Below the pieces are notes generated by a model. The model saw only the letters and a program-made list of their open reading frames with translations, ran no database searches and was not told the DNA's origin. DNA of 64,000 nt from contig NZ_PSZE01000006.1 in assembly GCF_002933465.1 (NCBI RefSeq), positions 241,055 through 305,054 of the forward strand, written 5' to 3'. Numbering within the stretch: position 1 is the stretch's first letter; each line of letters begins with the position of its first letter. Positions 1 through 11,400 of this stretch are shown here, piece by piece. This DNA is from Nocardia nova (lineage in GTDB: Bacteria; Actinomycetota; Actinomycetes; Mycobacteriales; Mycobacteriaceae). Made by a program: the position numbers and the translations under genes.

Positions 1-920
1 ACCGCGATATCGCGGCCGCCCTGCAGGCGGCGCTCGAGGCGACACTGCTGCACACGCTGCGGTATTTCCGCAAACAGACCGGTGCGAAGAATCTGTGCAT
101 GGCCGGCGGAGTCGCGCTCAACTGCACGGCCAACGGTGTGATTCTGCGCAGCCGCCAGTTCAAGCGCATGTTCATCCAATCCGCGGCCGGTGACGACGGC
201 ACCGCGCTGGGCGCCGCGCTGTATGTCCACCACCAGCGCGAGGCGGCCGCCCCGATCGCGGGTATCGCGACACCGCTGAACGGCCCGGAATACTCCGACG
301 AGGAGATCGCGGCGGCACTCGCCGGGCGGACCGATTGCACCGCAACCCGATTCGACGATTTCGCGGCGCTGGCCGCCGAACTGGGCCGCCGGTTGGCCGC
401 CGGGCAGATCGGGGCGCTGTTTCAGGGGCGCTTGGAATACGGGCCGCGCGCCCTGGGCAATCGCAGCATTCTCGGTGACCCGCGCCATCCGCGAATGCGC
501 GACATCATCAACGCGAAGGTGAAGAAGCGGGAGGGCTTCCGCCCCTTCGCTCCCGCCGTCCTCGACGAGTACGCGACCACGTATTTCGACATCAAGGATG
601 CCGAGGTCGACACCTATGCCTGGATGTTGTTCATCACCTCGGTGCGACCGGAATACCGCGAGAGTCTGCCGGCGGTCACCCATGTCGACGGATCGGCGCG
701 GGTGCAGACGGTGTCGCGGGAGCGCAACGAGAGGTTCTGGACGGTGATCGACGCCTTCCGGCGGGAGACCGGAACGCCGATCGTGCTGAACACCTCGTTC
801 AACGTGAAGGGCCAGCCGATCGTGTGTACGCCGGCCGAGGGCCTGGACACCTTCGTCACCGCCGGACTGGACGTGCTGGCCATCGGCAATTACCTGGTAG
901 AGCCGGTTCGCGCCGGATAA
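1..920 (+). CDS. carbamoyltransferase (NodU/CmcH type), 5'-truncated by the window edge
   Basis: This is the C-terminal part of an O-carbamoyltransferase, an enzyme that moves a carbamoyl group from carbamoyl phosphate to a hydroxyl of a natural product. The frame is open from base 3 to the TAA at 918-920, so the start lies outside the window; the first internal ATG (99) sits in the middle of the conserved core (MAGGVALNCTANG) and is not the start. The C-terminal domain motif around EYGPRALGNRSILGDPR and the later LNTSFNVKGQPIVCTP block are family hallmarks. It lies directly upstream of, and in the same frame as, the NRPS/PKS gene, separated only by the stop codon, so it probably carbamoylates the product of that assembly line, perhaps a serine-like side chain (inference). 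Confidence 0.9.
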   Translation, partial: RDIAAALQAALEATLLHTLRYFRKQTGAKNLCMAGGVALNCTANGVILRSRQFKRMFIQSAAGDDGTALGAALYVHHQREAAAPIAGIATPLNGPEYSDEEIAAALAGRTDCTATRFDDFAALAAELGRRLAAGQIGALFQGRLEYGPRALGNRSILGDPRHPRMRDIINAKVKKREGFRPFAPAVLDEYATTYFDIKDAEVDTYAWMLFITSVRPEYRESLPAVTHVDGSARVQTVSRERNERFWTVIDAFRRETGTPIVLNTSFNVKGQPIVCTPAEGLDTFVTAGLDVLAIGNYLVEPVRAG

Positions 921-3900
921 GTGGATCGAGTTACCGTGCAAGCCGACTTTCTTCCCGGCGTCATCGCCATCGCCACCGATTTCCGCCGAGCACCGGTGCA
1001 GCGATACCTGCGCGCCCGGGAGGAGCATCGTCCCCGCCCGTCGGGTCCGGCAGTGGCGGCGTTGATCGCCCTGATCCACAGGTATTCCGAACACGCCGAG
1101 GTCACACTCGGAGTGATTGCGCCAGAGGATGATTCACCGATTCCGTTGCGGATCGCCGTCGATCCGGATCGCACCGCGGAGGCGCTGGCCGCCGAGGTCG
1201 ACGACGCCCGGTCGCGGCTTACGGCCGCACGCGCCGCCTTCGACATCGACGAGGTGATCGGGAAGCTCTGCCCCACACCGGTATTCGACCGGCATCCACT
1301 GTTCCAGATCGGCTACTGCGAACTCAGCGGCGAGCACGACCCGGACGCGGCGGAGGACGCGCTCGAGGCCGTCGTCGGCTGCGATCTGGTCTTCGTCGAC
1401 GATCGCGGCGCCGGTGAACTGCGCTGCGAATACGACGCGGAGCTGTTCGAACCGCCCACGGTGCGGCGGCTGCTGGCGCAGTGGGCGATGCTGATCGACG
1501 CGTTCGCCGCGCATCCGGATGCCGCGCTCGCGGCCTTGCCGATGCTGCCGGAAGGGGACCGGACGGCCCTCGACGAGTGGTCGACCGGGCCGCGGGTGGC
1601 CTGCACCGCGACGACGTTGCACGCACTGATCGCCGAACGTGCGGCGAGCCGGCCGGACAGCCCCGCTGTCGTGTCCGAGGCCAGCACGCTGAGTTACGGT
1701 GAACTCGACGACCGCGCCGCGCGGGTCGCCGGATATCTGAGCGCCGCAGGCGTGCGGCCCCGGCAGATTGTCGCGCTGTGCCTGCGGCGTTCGCCGCGGG
1801 TGCCGGTGCTGGCGCTCGGTGTCATGAAGGCCGGTGCGGCCTACCTGCCGCTGGATCCCGCGGATCCGGATGCGCGACTGGCCACGATCCTCGCGGATTC
1901 CGGGGCGTCGGTGGTGCTGTGTGACGACGCCGAGATCGCCGAGCGCGTATCGGCCGAGGGCGTCACGGCGATCGATCTGGACGCCGTAGGGGACGAACTG
2001 GAACAGAGCGAGCCCGCACCCGCCCGCGTCGGCGCGCCGACGGATCTCGCCTACGTCATCTACACCTCCGGCTCGACCGGTCGGCCCAAGGGTGTGCTGG
2101 TCGAACACGCGGCGATCTGTAATCGCCTGCTGCACGACGCGATTCGCATCGACGAATCGGACCGTGTGCTACAGAAGACGCCGCTGACGTTCGACGTGTC
2201 GGTGTGGGATCTGTTCTATCCGCTGGTGCACGGTGCGCAGTCGGTCCTGTGTGATGCCGAGGGGCATCGGGATTCGCGCTATCTCCTGGACATCATTCGC
2301 GCGCAGGGGATCACCGTCGCCCACTTCGTGCCCTCGATGCTCCGCACGTGGCTGGCCGAGCCCGGCGCCGCGGCGTGCACCTCGCTGCGTTACGTCACTA
2401 CCAGCGGTGAGGCGCTGCCCGCGGATGTGGCCGCCGAATTCCACCGGCTGCTGCCGGAGACCGCGCTCTACAACTACTACGGACCGACCGAAGCGGCCGT
2501 CGACGTCACCTGCGAACAGGTACTTCCGGGGGCGGCGGTCACCCTCGGCCGGCCGATCGAGAATGTACGCGCCGTCGTCCTGGACACCGCGGGACAGCTT
2601 GTGCCGGTCGGGGTTCCGGGCCAGCTGCATCTGGCCGGGGTCTGTCTGGCGCGCGGCTATGTCGACCCCGCCGACGAGATCGGCCGCTTCGTGGCCGACC
2701 GGCGGACCGGAGAACGGCTGTACGCCACCGGTGATCGCGTGCGGCGGCTGCCCGACGGGCGCCTGGAGTATCTCGGCCGGGCCGACCATCAGCTGAAATT
2801 GCGCGGCCTGCGGATCGAAGCCGGCGAGGTCGAGGCCGCGCTGCGCTCCGCCGACGGAGTCGGTGAGGCCGTGGTCACCGTCTTCGGCGATGATCCCCAG
2901 CGCAGCGAACTGGTCGGCTACGTGAGCGCCGCCGACGACGCGGTGGTCGACGCCGATGCGGTGCGCGAATATGCCCGCGCCCTGCTGCCGGCCTATATGG
3001 TGCCGGCGAAAATCGTTGTGCTAGAGGCATTTCCCCGCAACTCGGCCGGGAAGATCGATCGCAGGAGTTTGCCCGCGCCCGTCGTCGCGGTGCCCAGCAC
3101 GACCGCGGCGTCACCGAGCGAGCTCTGCGACGCGATAGCGGCGGTCTGGGCACGAGTGCTCGAGTGCGATTCGGTGCCCGCCACCGCGAATTTCTTCGAT
3201 CTGGGCGGCAATTCACTGCTCGTTGCCCGGGTGCACCTGGCATTGGAAGAGGCGCTCGGTATCTCGATCGCGCGCACGGACCTGTTCCGCTATCCGACCG
3301 TGGCCTCGCTGGCCGCGGCCCTCGCCGGCTCGGTCGCCGCCCGAGAGCCGACCGACGACCCCGACGACCCCGGCGACCACAGCGGTCCGTTCGCGGTGAT
3401 CGGCATGGCCGTGCGCGTTCCGGGTGCCGCCGATCTCGACGAATTCTGGGATGTCATCGCTGATGCGCGCACGACGATGACCGAACTCGACGACGAGCAG
3501 TTGCGGGCCGCGGGCGAATCGGACGAGCGCATCGCCGCGCCGAACTACGTGCGCACCGCGGCCGTCCTGGACGATATCGCCGGATTCGACGCCGACTACT
3601 TCGGTTTCACCGCCCGCGAGGCGCAGGTCACCGATCCGCAGCACCGGCTGCTGCTGGAATGCGCGGTCGAGGCGCTCGAACATGCGGGCTACGGTGGTGC
3701 GCCGCAGCGTCCGCGCACCGGAGTGTTCGTGGGCGGGCTGCCCAGCAGCTACTTCCACCGCTATTTCGCCGACGACTTCACCCTGCTGCCCTCCACCCAG
3801 CACTACCAGATCAAGGTCGGCAACGAACCCGACTTCCTGCCCACCTCGATCGCCTACCGCCTCGACCTGCACGGACCGGCTGTCACCGTGCAGAGCGCGT

Positions 3901-6900
3901 GTTCGACCTCGCTGGTCGCGGTCCATCTGGCCTGCCAATCCATCGGCCGGGGCGAATGCGAGATCGCCCTGGCCGGCGGGGTCGCGGTGCGAGTGCCGGA
4001 TCGGGTCGGATACCTGCATCAGGAGGGGATGGTCGCCTCGCCGGACGGGCATTGTCGCGCCTTCGACGAGCAGGCCGGCGGCACCGTCTTCGGCAATGGG
4101 GCGGGCGTGGTCGTGCTCAAACGGCTCGACGCGGCGGTACGCGACGGTGACCGGATCTTCGCCGTGGTGCGCGGCACCGCGATCAACAACGACGGCTCCG
4201 CGAAGGTCGGGTTCACCGCGCCGAGTGTCGACGGCCAGGTCGAGGTCATCCGCCGGGCACATCGGGTGGCCGGGGTGGCGCCGGCGGATATCGGATACGT
4301 CGAGGCGCACGGTACCGCCACCCCGATGGGCGATCCGATGGAGATCGCCGCGCTCACCGAAGCATTCGGCGGCCCGCGCGCCGACCGGTGCGAGGTCGGA
4401 TCGGTGAAGGCGAATATCGGCCACCTCGATACCGCCGCCGGTGTGGCGGGCTTCGTCAAAGCCGTACTGGCGTTGGATCACGCGGTCCTGCCGGGACTCG
4501 CGGATCTGCACCAGCCCAGCAGTCGGATTCCGTGGTCCGAGACGCCTTTCCAGGTGTCGCCGCGGTCGCGCGCATGGCCGTCGGATCGGCCGCGGATCGC
4601 CACGGTATCGGCCTTCGGAATCGGCGGCACCAACGCGCATGCGGTGCTGGAGGCCGCGCCGCCGCGCATCGCCGGCGCCGCACCCGCGGGCTGGAGCGGA
4701 CTGTTCCGCTTGTCGGCGCGTTCCGATGCGGCACTGCGTGACCTCGCGCAACGCTATCTCGATCGGCTGGATGCCGATACGGCCGTCGAAGACGTCTGCT
4801 ATACAACAGGTTTCGGCCGAGAACATCATGCGCACCGGTTGGCCGCGGTGATCTCCACGCTGCCGGAGTTGCGAGCGGCGCTGGCGGCGTACCTGCGCGG
4901 TGAACCGGCGGCGGCATTGTTCACCGAGGCGCGACAGCATGCGGACCGCCGCCTGTGCCTGGTCCTGGGCGACGCTCCCGACGCCGGTGTCGACGAATTT
5001 CTCGACGGGTACGCCGACGATGCGGTGGTGCGGAAGGCGCGCGCGGAGGTGTCCGCGGCGCTCGGCGGCGCCGAACCCGCCGGAGTGCAGGTGGAGCTGG
5101 CCCGGCTGTACGTCCTGGTGCGGGTGTGGCGGGCGTGCGGTCTGCACTGGGATGCGGTGATCGGTTACGGCGCGGGCGAATACGTGGCCGCGACGATCTC
5201 CGGCGTCGTCGATCTGGCGACCGCGATGCGCGACGCTGCCGCGGGGACACCGGCGTGGGTGGGTGGCGATCGCCGCGATCTGTGGCTGGCGTCGCAAGCG
5301 CCGGAGGTCGACGCACCGCTCGATTCGTGCGTGGCGGCTGTGGGCTGCGATCGGATGCTGGTGCTGGGTCGTCGCAGCGACGAACGAGCCCGGCTGCGGC
5401 TGGCCGCCGATCGGTACGGCGTCCGTACAGTACTCGCGGCCGACGGGCCCCACGATTTCCCGCGCGGTCTGCTGGTCGCGGCGGCGAAACTCTATGCCAG
5501 CGGTGCGGACATCTGCCTCACGCCATGGGGGCCCTTCGCGCACGGCCGCCGAATCCCGCTGCCCACCTACGCATTCCAGCGCAGCACCTTCTGGGTCGAA
5601 CCGAAACGTGCGGGTCGCCGTGCCGAGAGCACCGCCGAGGAGACCGGGTTGCCCGGTCGTCCGGTGGATCTGCCGCTGTCGGAGGAGATTCGCTACGAAC
5701 GCGGTTTCGCCTGTGACTCGCCGTCGTATGTGACCGATCACCGGTTGTTCGGTACCGCGGTGGTGCCCGGCGCCTCGCATATCGCGATGGTGCTGGCCGC
5801 GGCCGCGCACCACATCGACGGGCCGTACATGCTGCGGGATACGTTGTTCCTGCAGCCGTTCGCCGTGTCGGACGGCGGGAGCCGCCGCGCACAGCTGGTG
5901 CTGCGGCCGAACGGTCCGGGCTGGGACGTGACCCTCGTCGCGGAGGAGGAAACCGGTGCGGGCGCGGCCTGGCCGGCGCTGTTCCGCACCGCGCTGGAAA
6001 GCGCTCCCGCCGAATCGGGTTCCACATTCGACGAGGCCGAGCGCGGCGATATCCTCGCCCGCTGTCCGCAGGAGCTGTCCGGACTCGAGTTCTACCGTGA
6101 TGTCTGGGTGCCGGGGCTCGACACCGGAAACTCCTTCCACTGGATCGAGACCATCCGGCGTGGCGACAATGAGGCACTGTGCCTGACCACCCGTCCCGAG
6201 GGTGTGGAGATCGGGCCGGAACCGCTGCACGCGGGGCTGGTCGAGGCCGCGTTCCAGGTGCTCAACAGCTGCTGGAAATACGACAACGATCTGCTGCGGG
6301 CGCAGGAGAACATCTACGTTCCGTTCAGTATCGACCGCTACTACTTCTCCGGTCGCCGCACCGAGGGCCCGCTGTGGATCCACGCCCGGTTGACGGGCGG
6401 ACACGGAGCGGGCGACGAGGCGTTCACCGCGCATATCCGGATGTACAGCGCCACCGGCGAATTGGTGGTCGCCGTGGACGGATTCGAATCGCGGCGGATC
6501 AGCCGGGCACAGGTGGAGCGGGCGCTCGCGCGCACGTCGGCCGATATCACCCACGAGCAACACTGGCAGCGCACCGAGGCGGCCGACGCGGGGGCCCACC
6601 CGGTCTCATTGCTGGTGGTCGACGATGAACCCGACCGGTTGAGCCGTTTCGCGCGGGTGCTGCGCGAGCGGGGGATTGCGGCGGAGACGGTACTGGTCGG
6701 TGCGGATGCGCCGCCGGGATCGGGCATCACCCGCAGCGCGGCCACCGACGCCGAAACACGCGCGTGGCCGGTCGAATTCGCCGCAGCAGACCGTCGCGGC
6801 TACGTCGACCTACGCGGCCTGACGACAGCCGACGGCGACAGCGCGCGGTTCGTCGGCGAGGCCGCGCGGCGGTGTGCCGCGGCGGTGCGACCGCTACCGG

Positions 6901-8471
6901 CGCTGGCCTCCGAACGCGTCCGCGTGTGGTGGCCCACTGCCGGTGCCCAACCGGTGACCGGCGACGCCGACGTCACCGATCCGGCCGCGACCATGCTGTG
7001 GGGTATCGCCACGGTCGTCCGGCGCGAGTATCCGGAACTACAGTGCAGCACAGTCGATCTGGATGGCGACGATGATTCGTCGCTGGTGCGGCTGGCGGCC
7101 GAGATCCACCGCTGGTCGCCGGAGATGCGGGTCGCGCATCGCGGCGGGAATCGCTACGTCGCACGGCTCCGCCGTGCGCAGCCGGGGACGGATGTGCGGG
7201 TACGGTCCGATCGCAGCTATCTCGTCACGGGCGGGCTGCGGGGGATCGGCCCGCGCGTGGCGCACATGCTCGCCGAGCAGGGCGCGGGCCACCTCGTTCT
7301 CGTCGGCCGCACCGCACCCGATCCGGAGACCGCGCAGCTGCTGGACGAGATCCGCGGCGGCGGCTGCTCGGTCACCGTGCACACCGCCGATATCGGCGCC
7401 GAATCGCTCGCCGGCGTGGTCGCGGCGGCGCCGCATCCGCTCGGCGGCGTCGTGCACGCGGCCGGTGTGCTCGACGATGCGACGATCGGCGGGCTGGACG
7501 CGGACCGATTCGAAAAGGTTCTGGCGCCCAAGGTCGGCGGTATCCACCGGCTGCGCGAAATCATCGGTGCGGATACGGAATTCGTGGTGTGTTTCTCGTC
7601 GCTGACCGCGACCGTCGGTGCGGGCGGACAAGCGAACTACGCGGCGGCCAATGCGTATCTGGACGGGTACGCGTCGCTGTTGCGGGCCCAGGGCATCCCC
7701 GCGACCAGCATCGCGTGGGGCCCGTGGGGGGAGATCGGGATGGCGGCGCGCCTCGACGCCGAGGAGCGCGAGCGGGCCCGGCTGCGCGGCTACCGCCCGC
7801 TCTCGCCGGAGCAGGGGCTGCGTCTGCTGGCCGGCAATCTGGCCGCTGCCGGGCCGACCGTCGTCGCCGCGGATCTGGACTGGCCGAAGTTGGCCGCGGC
7901 CGCGGGGGGGGACCCGTGGTACGGAAGTATCGCCGCCACTCCCGCCGCCGCGGGACCGGTCGCCTCGCTGCGCGACCGGGTCCTGGCGGCTGCCCGGACC
8001 GACCGGGCGGCCCTCGTGCGCGAGCTCACGGCCACCGAGGTGAAGGCGGTGCTGGGACTCGGCGACGGGCATCTGATCGACCCGGAGGAGGGGTTCACCC
8101 AGCTCGGGATGGACTCCCTCGCGGTCGTCGAACTGCGCTCGCGCCTGCAGGACGGTTTCGGACTCGCGCTGCCCGCGACCTTCGGATTCGACTATCCGAC
8201 CGTCGAGAAGGCGGCCGAATACCTCTCGGCCGCAATCGGTTCCGGGGAGGCCGAAACGCCGGAACCGGCCACCGCCGACGTTCCTGCTCGGCCGCACCAC
8301 GCGACGACGCAGGACGGACCACCGGACGTGGCCGCGGTTCCTCCTCGGGGCTCGGCGCCGGCTGCGCCGGCCCCCGCTGTCGCGAGTCCGGCGGCGCCCC
8401 CGTCGGAGGATCCGATCGCCGCCGAGCTGGCTCTGCTGGAGGCGGCATTACACAGCGATGCACAGTGGTGA
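921..8471 (+). CDS. hybrid NRPS/PKS megasynthase: truncated C - A - PCP - KS - AT(dead) - DH - KR - ACP
   Basis: 2516 residues. Domains seen in order: the C-terminal lobe of a condensation domain (about 50-225, no HHxxxDG lobe); an adenylation domain (about 235-700) with YTSGSTGRPKG near 380; a PCP with GGNSLL near 761; a KS with Cys994 in ACSTSL plus EAHGTAT and GHLDTAAG; a shortened AT-like region in which GHSxGE has become GYGAGE near 1415; a DH with HRLFGTAVVP near 1606; a KR with TGGLRGIG near 2102, an LDD motif (B type) and the Ser/Tyr pair; and an ACP with GMDSL near 2396. The A-domain pocket read by eye is D-V-W-H-T-S-Y-V-D, closest to serine codes. GTG start directly after the TAA of the upstream gene. 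It activates an amino acid and extends it by one ketide, reduced to an alkene if DH is active. The AT needs help in trans. Confidence 0.92.
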   Translation: MDRVTVQADFLPGVIAIATDFRRAPVQRYLRAREEHRPRPSGPAVAALIALIHRYSEHAEVTLGVIAPEDDSPIPLRIAVDPDRTAEALAAEVDDARSRLTAARAAFDIDEVIGKLCPTPVFDRHPLFQIGYCELSGEHDPDAAEDALEAVVGCDLVFVDDRGAGELRCEYDAELFEPPTVRRLLAQWAMLIDAFAAHPDAALAALPMLPEGDRTALDEWSTGPRVACTATTLHALIAERAASRPDSPAVVSEASTLSYGELDDRAARVAGYLSAAGVRPRQIVALCLRRSPRVPVLALGVMKAGAAYLPLDPADPDARLATILADSGASVVLCDDAEIAERVSAEGVTAIDLDAVGDELEQSEPAPARVGAPTDLAYVIYTSGSTGRPKGVLVEHAAICNRLLHDAIRIDESDRVLQKTPLTFDVSVWDLFYPLVHGAQSVLCDAEGHRDSRYLLDIIRAQGITVAHFVPSMLRTWLAEPGAAACTSLRYVTTSGEALPADVAAEFHRLLPETALYNYYGPTEAAVDVTCEQVLPGAAVTLGRPIENVRAVVLDTAGQLVPVGVPGQLHLAGVCLARGYVDPADEIGRFVADRRTGERLYATGDRVRRLPDGRLEYLGRADHQLKLRGLRIEAGEVEAALRSADGVGEAVVTVFGDDPQRSELVGYVSAADDAVVDADAVREYARALLPAYMVPAKIVVLEAFPRNSAGKIDRRSLPAPVVAVPSTTAASPSELCDAIAAVWARVLECDSVPATANFFDLGGNSLLVARVHLALEEALGISIARTDLFRYPTVASLAAALAGSVAAREPTDDPDDPGDHSGPFAVIGMAVRVPGAADLDEFWDVIADARTTMTELDDEQLRAAGESDERIAAPNYVRTAAVLDDIAGFDADYFGFTAREAQVTDPQHRLLLECAVEALEHAGYGGAPQRPRTGVFVGGLPSSYFHRYFADDFTLLPSTQHYQIKVGNEPDFLPTSIAYRLDLHGPAVTVQSACSTSLVAVHLACQSIGRGECEIALAGGVAVRVPDRVGYLHQEGMVASPDGHCRAFDEQAGGTVFGNGAGVVVLKRLDAAVRDGDRIFAVVRGTAINNDGSAKVGFTAPSVDGQVEVIRRAHRVAGVAPADIGYVEAHGTATPMGDPMEIAALTEAFGGPRADRCEVGSVKANIGHLDTAAGVAGFVKAVLALDHAVLPGLADLHQPSSRIPWSETPFQVSPRSRAWPSDRPRIATVSAFGIGGTNAHAVLEAAPPRIAGAAPAGWSGLFRLSARSDAALRDLAQRYLDRLDADTAVEDVCYTTGFGREHHAHRLAAVISTLPELRAALAAYLRGEPAAALFTEARQHADRRLCLVLGDAPDAGVDEFLDGYADDAVVRKARAEVSAALGGAEPAGVQVELARLYVLVRVWRACGLHWDAVIGYGAGEYVAATISGVVDLATAMRDAAAGTPAWVGGDRRDLWLASQAPEVDAPLDSCVAAVGCDRMLVLGRRSDERARLRLAADRYGVRTVLAADGPHDFPRGLLVAAAKLYASGADICLTPWGPFAHGRRIPLPTYAFQRSTFWVEPKRAGRRAESTAEETGLPGRPVDLPLSEEIRYERGFACDSPSYVTDHRLFGTAVVPGASHIAMVLAAAAHHIDGPYMLRDTLFLQPFAVSDGGSRRAQLVLRPNGPGWDVTLVAEEETGAGAAWPALFRTALESAPAESGSTFDEAERGDILARCPQELSGLEFYRDVWVPGLDTGNSFHWIETIRRGDNEALCLTTRPEGVEIGPEPLHAGLVEAAFQVLNSCWKYDNDLLRAQENIYVPFSIDRYYFSGRRTEGPLWIHARLTGGHGAGDEAFTAHIRMYSATGELVVAVDGFESRRISRAQVERALARTSADITHEQHWQRTEAADAGAHPVSLLVVDDEPDRLSRFARVLRERGIAAETVLVGADAPPGSGITRSAATDAETRAWPVEFAAADRRGYVDLRGLTTADGDSARFVGEAARRCAAAVRPLPALASERVRVWWPTAGAQPVTGDADVTDPAATMLWGIATVVRREYPELQCSTVDLDGDDDSSLVRLAAEIHRWSPEMRVAHRGGNRYVARLRRAQPGTDVRVRSDRSYLVTGGLRGIGPRVAHMLAEQGAGHLVLVGRTAPDPETAQLLDEIRGGGCSVTVHTADIGAESLAGVVAAAPHPLGGVVHAAGVLDDATIGGLDADRFEKVLAPKVGGIHRLREIIGADTEFVVCFSSLTATVGAGGQANYAAANAYLDGYASLLRAQGIPATSIAWGPWGEIGMAARLDAEERERARLRGYRPLSPEQGLRLLAGNLAAAGPTVVAADLDWPKLAAAAGGDPWYGSIAATPAAAGPVASLRDRVLAAARTDRAALVRELTATEVKAVLGLGDGHLIDPEEGFTQLGMDSLAVVELRSRLQDGFGLALPATFGFDYPTVEKAAEYLSAAIGSGEAETPEPATADVPARPHHATTQDGPPDVAAVPPRGSAPAAPAPAVASPAAPPSEDPIAAELALLEAALHSDAQW

Positions 8472-8476
8472 GGGAT

Positions 8477-11400
8477 ATGTCCGCAGCAAGTTCCGAATCC
8501 GTCTCCACCACCGGTGTGACACCAGACCGCGAGCAGCGCATCGCCGCGGTCCTGCGCGCGGCTCGGCAGCGGCTGGCCGAACCTCGTCCGGCGGAACCGA
8601 TCGCGATCGTCGGCATCGGCTGCCGGTTCCCCGGCGGCATCACCGGGCCGGACACCCTGTGGGACGTCGTGGCCGGGGGAGTCGACGCCACCGGCGAACA
8701 GCCCGGTGACCGGTGGGACGTGCGGCGGTTCTACGATCCGGACCCGGACAAGCCCGGCACCATCTACACCACCCGCGGCGGATTTCTCGACGCGGTGGAC
8801 ATGTTCGACGCCGACTTCTTCGGCATCTCGCCGCGCGAAGCGCACGCGATGGACCCGCAGCAGCGGCTCCTGCTGGAGATCGCGTGGGAGGCGGTGGAGA
8901 ACGCGGGTATCGCGCCGCAGCGGCTGCGTGGATCCGATACCGGCCTGTTCGTCGGATTCAGCTGGCGCGACTACGACCGGATCGCCGTTGCCGATATGCC
9001 CGAGGCCATGAACGCCTATGCGGGACTCGGGAATACACCGAGTATCGCGGTGGGCCGGGTGGCGTACACGCTGGATCTGCATGGACCGGTGTCACTCGTG
9101 GACACCGCGTGCTCGTCGTCGCTGGTGGCGGTGCATCAGGCGGTCCAGAGCCTGCGCAACGGCGACTGCTCGACGGCGCTGGCCGGTGGTGTGAATCTGA
9201 TCCTCTCGCCGTTCTCGACGATGTTCTGCTGCCGCATCCGGGCGTTGTCGCCGGACGGCCGCTGTAAGACCTTCGATGCCTCCGCCGACGGATACGGCCG
9301 GGCCGAGGGCGCCGGTCTGGTGGTGCTCAAGCGGCTGTCGCAGGCACAGCGCGACGGCGACCGGATCTACGCGGTGATCCGCGGCTCCGCGGTCAACCAC
9401 GCCGGCCGGACCGGCGGGCTCACCGTGCCCAGCGCCCGCGCGCAGGAGGCGGTGGTGCGGGCAGCATTGCGGGCGGCGAATCTCGAACCGGCGCAGGTGA
9501 ACTACATCGAGGCGCACGGCACGGGCACCGCGCTGGGTGACCCGATCGAAATCGGTGCGCTGAACTCCGTCTTCGGCGCCGCGCGTGCGCCGCTGTGGGT
9601 CGGGTCGATCAAATCGAATTTCGGGCACGCCGAGACGGCGGCGGGGATCGCCGGTCTGATCAAGGCGGCGTTGGCCGTGCAACGCGGTGTGGTGCCGCCG
9701 ACGCTGCACGTGCGGGAACCGAATCCCCGCATCGATTGGGCGTCCGGTTCGGCGCGGGTGGTCAGCGAGACCACGCCGTGGCCGGCCGGACCGCGGATCG
9801 CGGGTGTCAGTTCGTTCGGGTTCAGCGGAACCAATGCGCACGTGGTGGTCGAACAACCGCCGGTGGCAGTCGAATCCGCCAGCGTCGTGCCCTCGGGTCT
9901 GCTGACCCTGTCCGCCCGCAGCGAGGAGGCGTTGCGGGCGCAGGCACGGCGGTTCGCGCTCACGCTACGCACCGTGGAACCGTCGCGGCTCGAATCCGTC
10001 TGCGCGACAGCAAATCTCGGCCGGAGTATGTTCGAACATCGACTCGCCGTGGTGGCCGGGAGTACGACCGCGATGGCGGCCGCCCTGGACGCCCATACCG
10101 CCGGACAGCGGCAGCCGGCGGTCGTGACCGGCCACGTGCCGCGTGGTCGTGCCGTGCGTGCCGCACTGTTGATCGGGCACCGCGGACCCGGTGTGGAACC
10201 GCTCGATCGCGAGAGCTACACCGGCTCCGACGTCATCCGCGCCGCCGTCGACGAATGCCTGGACGCGACCTCCTCGCGGGAGAGCTTCCGGACCGCCCTT
10301 TTCGCCGGGCTGGCGCCGCATCAGGCGCAGCGCGTCCCCGGCCTGGCGGACGCGCTGGCCTTCGTCCACCGGTACGCCACCACTCGCCAGTTGCTGGCAT
10401 CCGGTCTGCGCCCCGCTGCCGTGCTGGGCGTCGGCGTGGGCGAGTACGTGACCGCCGCGATCACCGGAATTCTGGAACCCGCTGTGGCACTGCGTGCGTC
10501 GGTCTCGACCGCGGCGCTGCTCGGCGAACGCGTGGTGGCACGCTCCGACGACCGTGCGCTGCTCGACGCGGTACTGCACGAAACCGGCGCGTGCCTGTGC
10601 GGTCATGTCGGCGACCGCTATCTGCTGGAGGCGGGCCCCGGCGGCCGCGAGCCGCTCCTGCACCGCCTGCGTGCCGCCGGTATCGCCGCGACGACACACG
10701 CCGAACTGCGCGATCACCTGGGAACGGCCGTCCCCGACCCGGGTCGGCTGGGTGAGCCCGAACTCACCGTCGTCTCCGCGCACACCGGGATGCGCCTCGG
10801 CCACGAAGCGGCCGATCCCGCCTACTGGTCGAGCCGTCCGCTGTGGCCCGCGCATCTGGACCGGGCCTTCGCCACACTGGGAGAACTCGACTGCACCGTA
10901 TTCGCCGAGGTCGCGGGGGCGACGCTGACCGAGCTGGGAAGCAACCGCCGCACCGCGCCGGAGAGCCGCTGGTTCACCACCGGTACCACCCGCAGCGAAC
11001 TCATCCGGTGCACGGCCGGGCTGTTCGTGGCCGGAGCCGTCGACGACCTGCGCGACCTGCACGGCACCCACTATCCCCGGATCACCCTCCCCACCTACCC
11101 CTTTCAGCGCCGCCGCTACTGGGTTGAAGCGCCCGGCGCCACGCCTGCGCCCGCCGCGGCGAGCGCGCCCGCTGCGCCGGGTCGGCCTCCGCATGTCGAA
11201 GCGCTCGGCGTGGACGCCCCCGATGCTGCTCGGCCGGCCCCGACAGCATCGGGAGGTGGGCACGGAACTGTCCTCGAGCCCACCGTCCCCGAACCGCCGG
11301 TGCGCGGCGGCGTCGATGCGACCCCGTCGGACGTGGCCGCGCACGCCGTCGAATCGGCGCGGCCCGCGCTGTCCGAGGCGGACCTGCACCTGCTGCGCCG

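Noticed and set aside
3213..6599. Minus-strand open frame of more than 1100 codons opposite the first PKS gene
   Set aside because: It is the antisense shadow of a domain-complete megasynthase, is Arg/Gly/His-rich and has no family motifs; similar shadows lie at 9965-12124 and 14623-18087.
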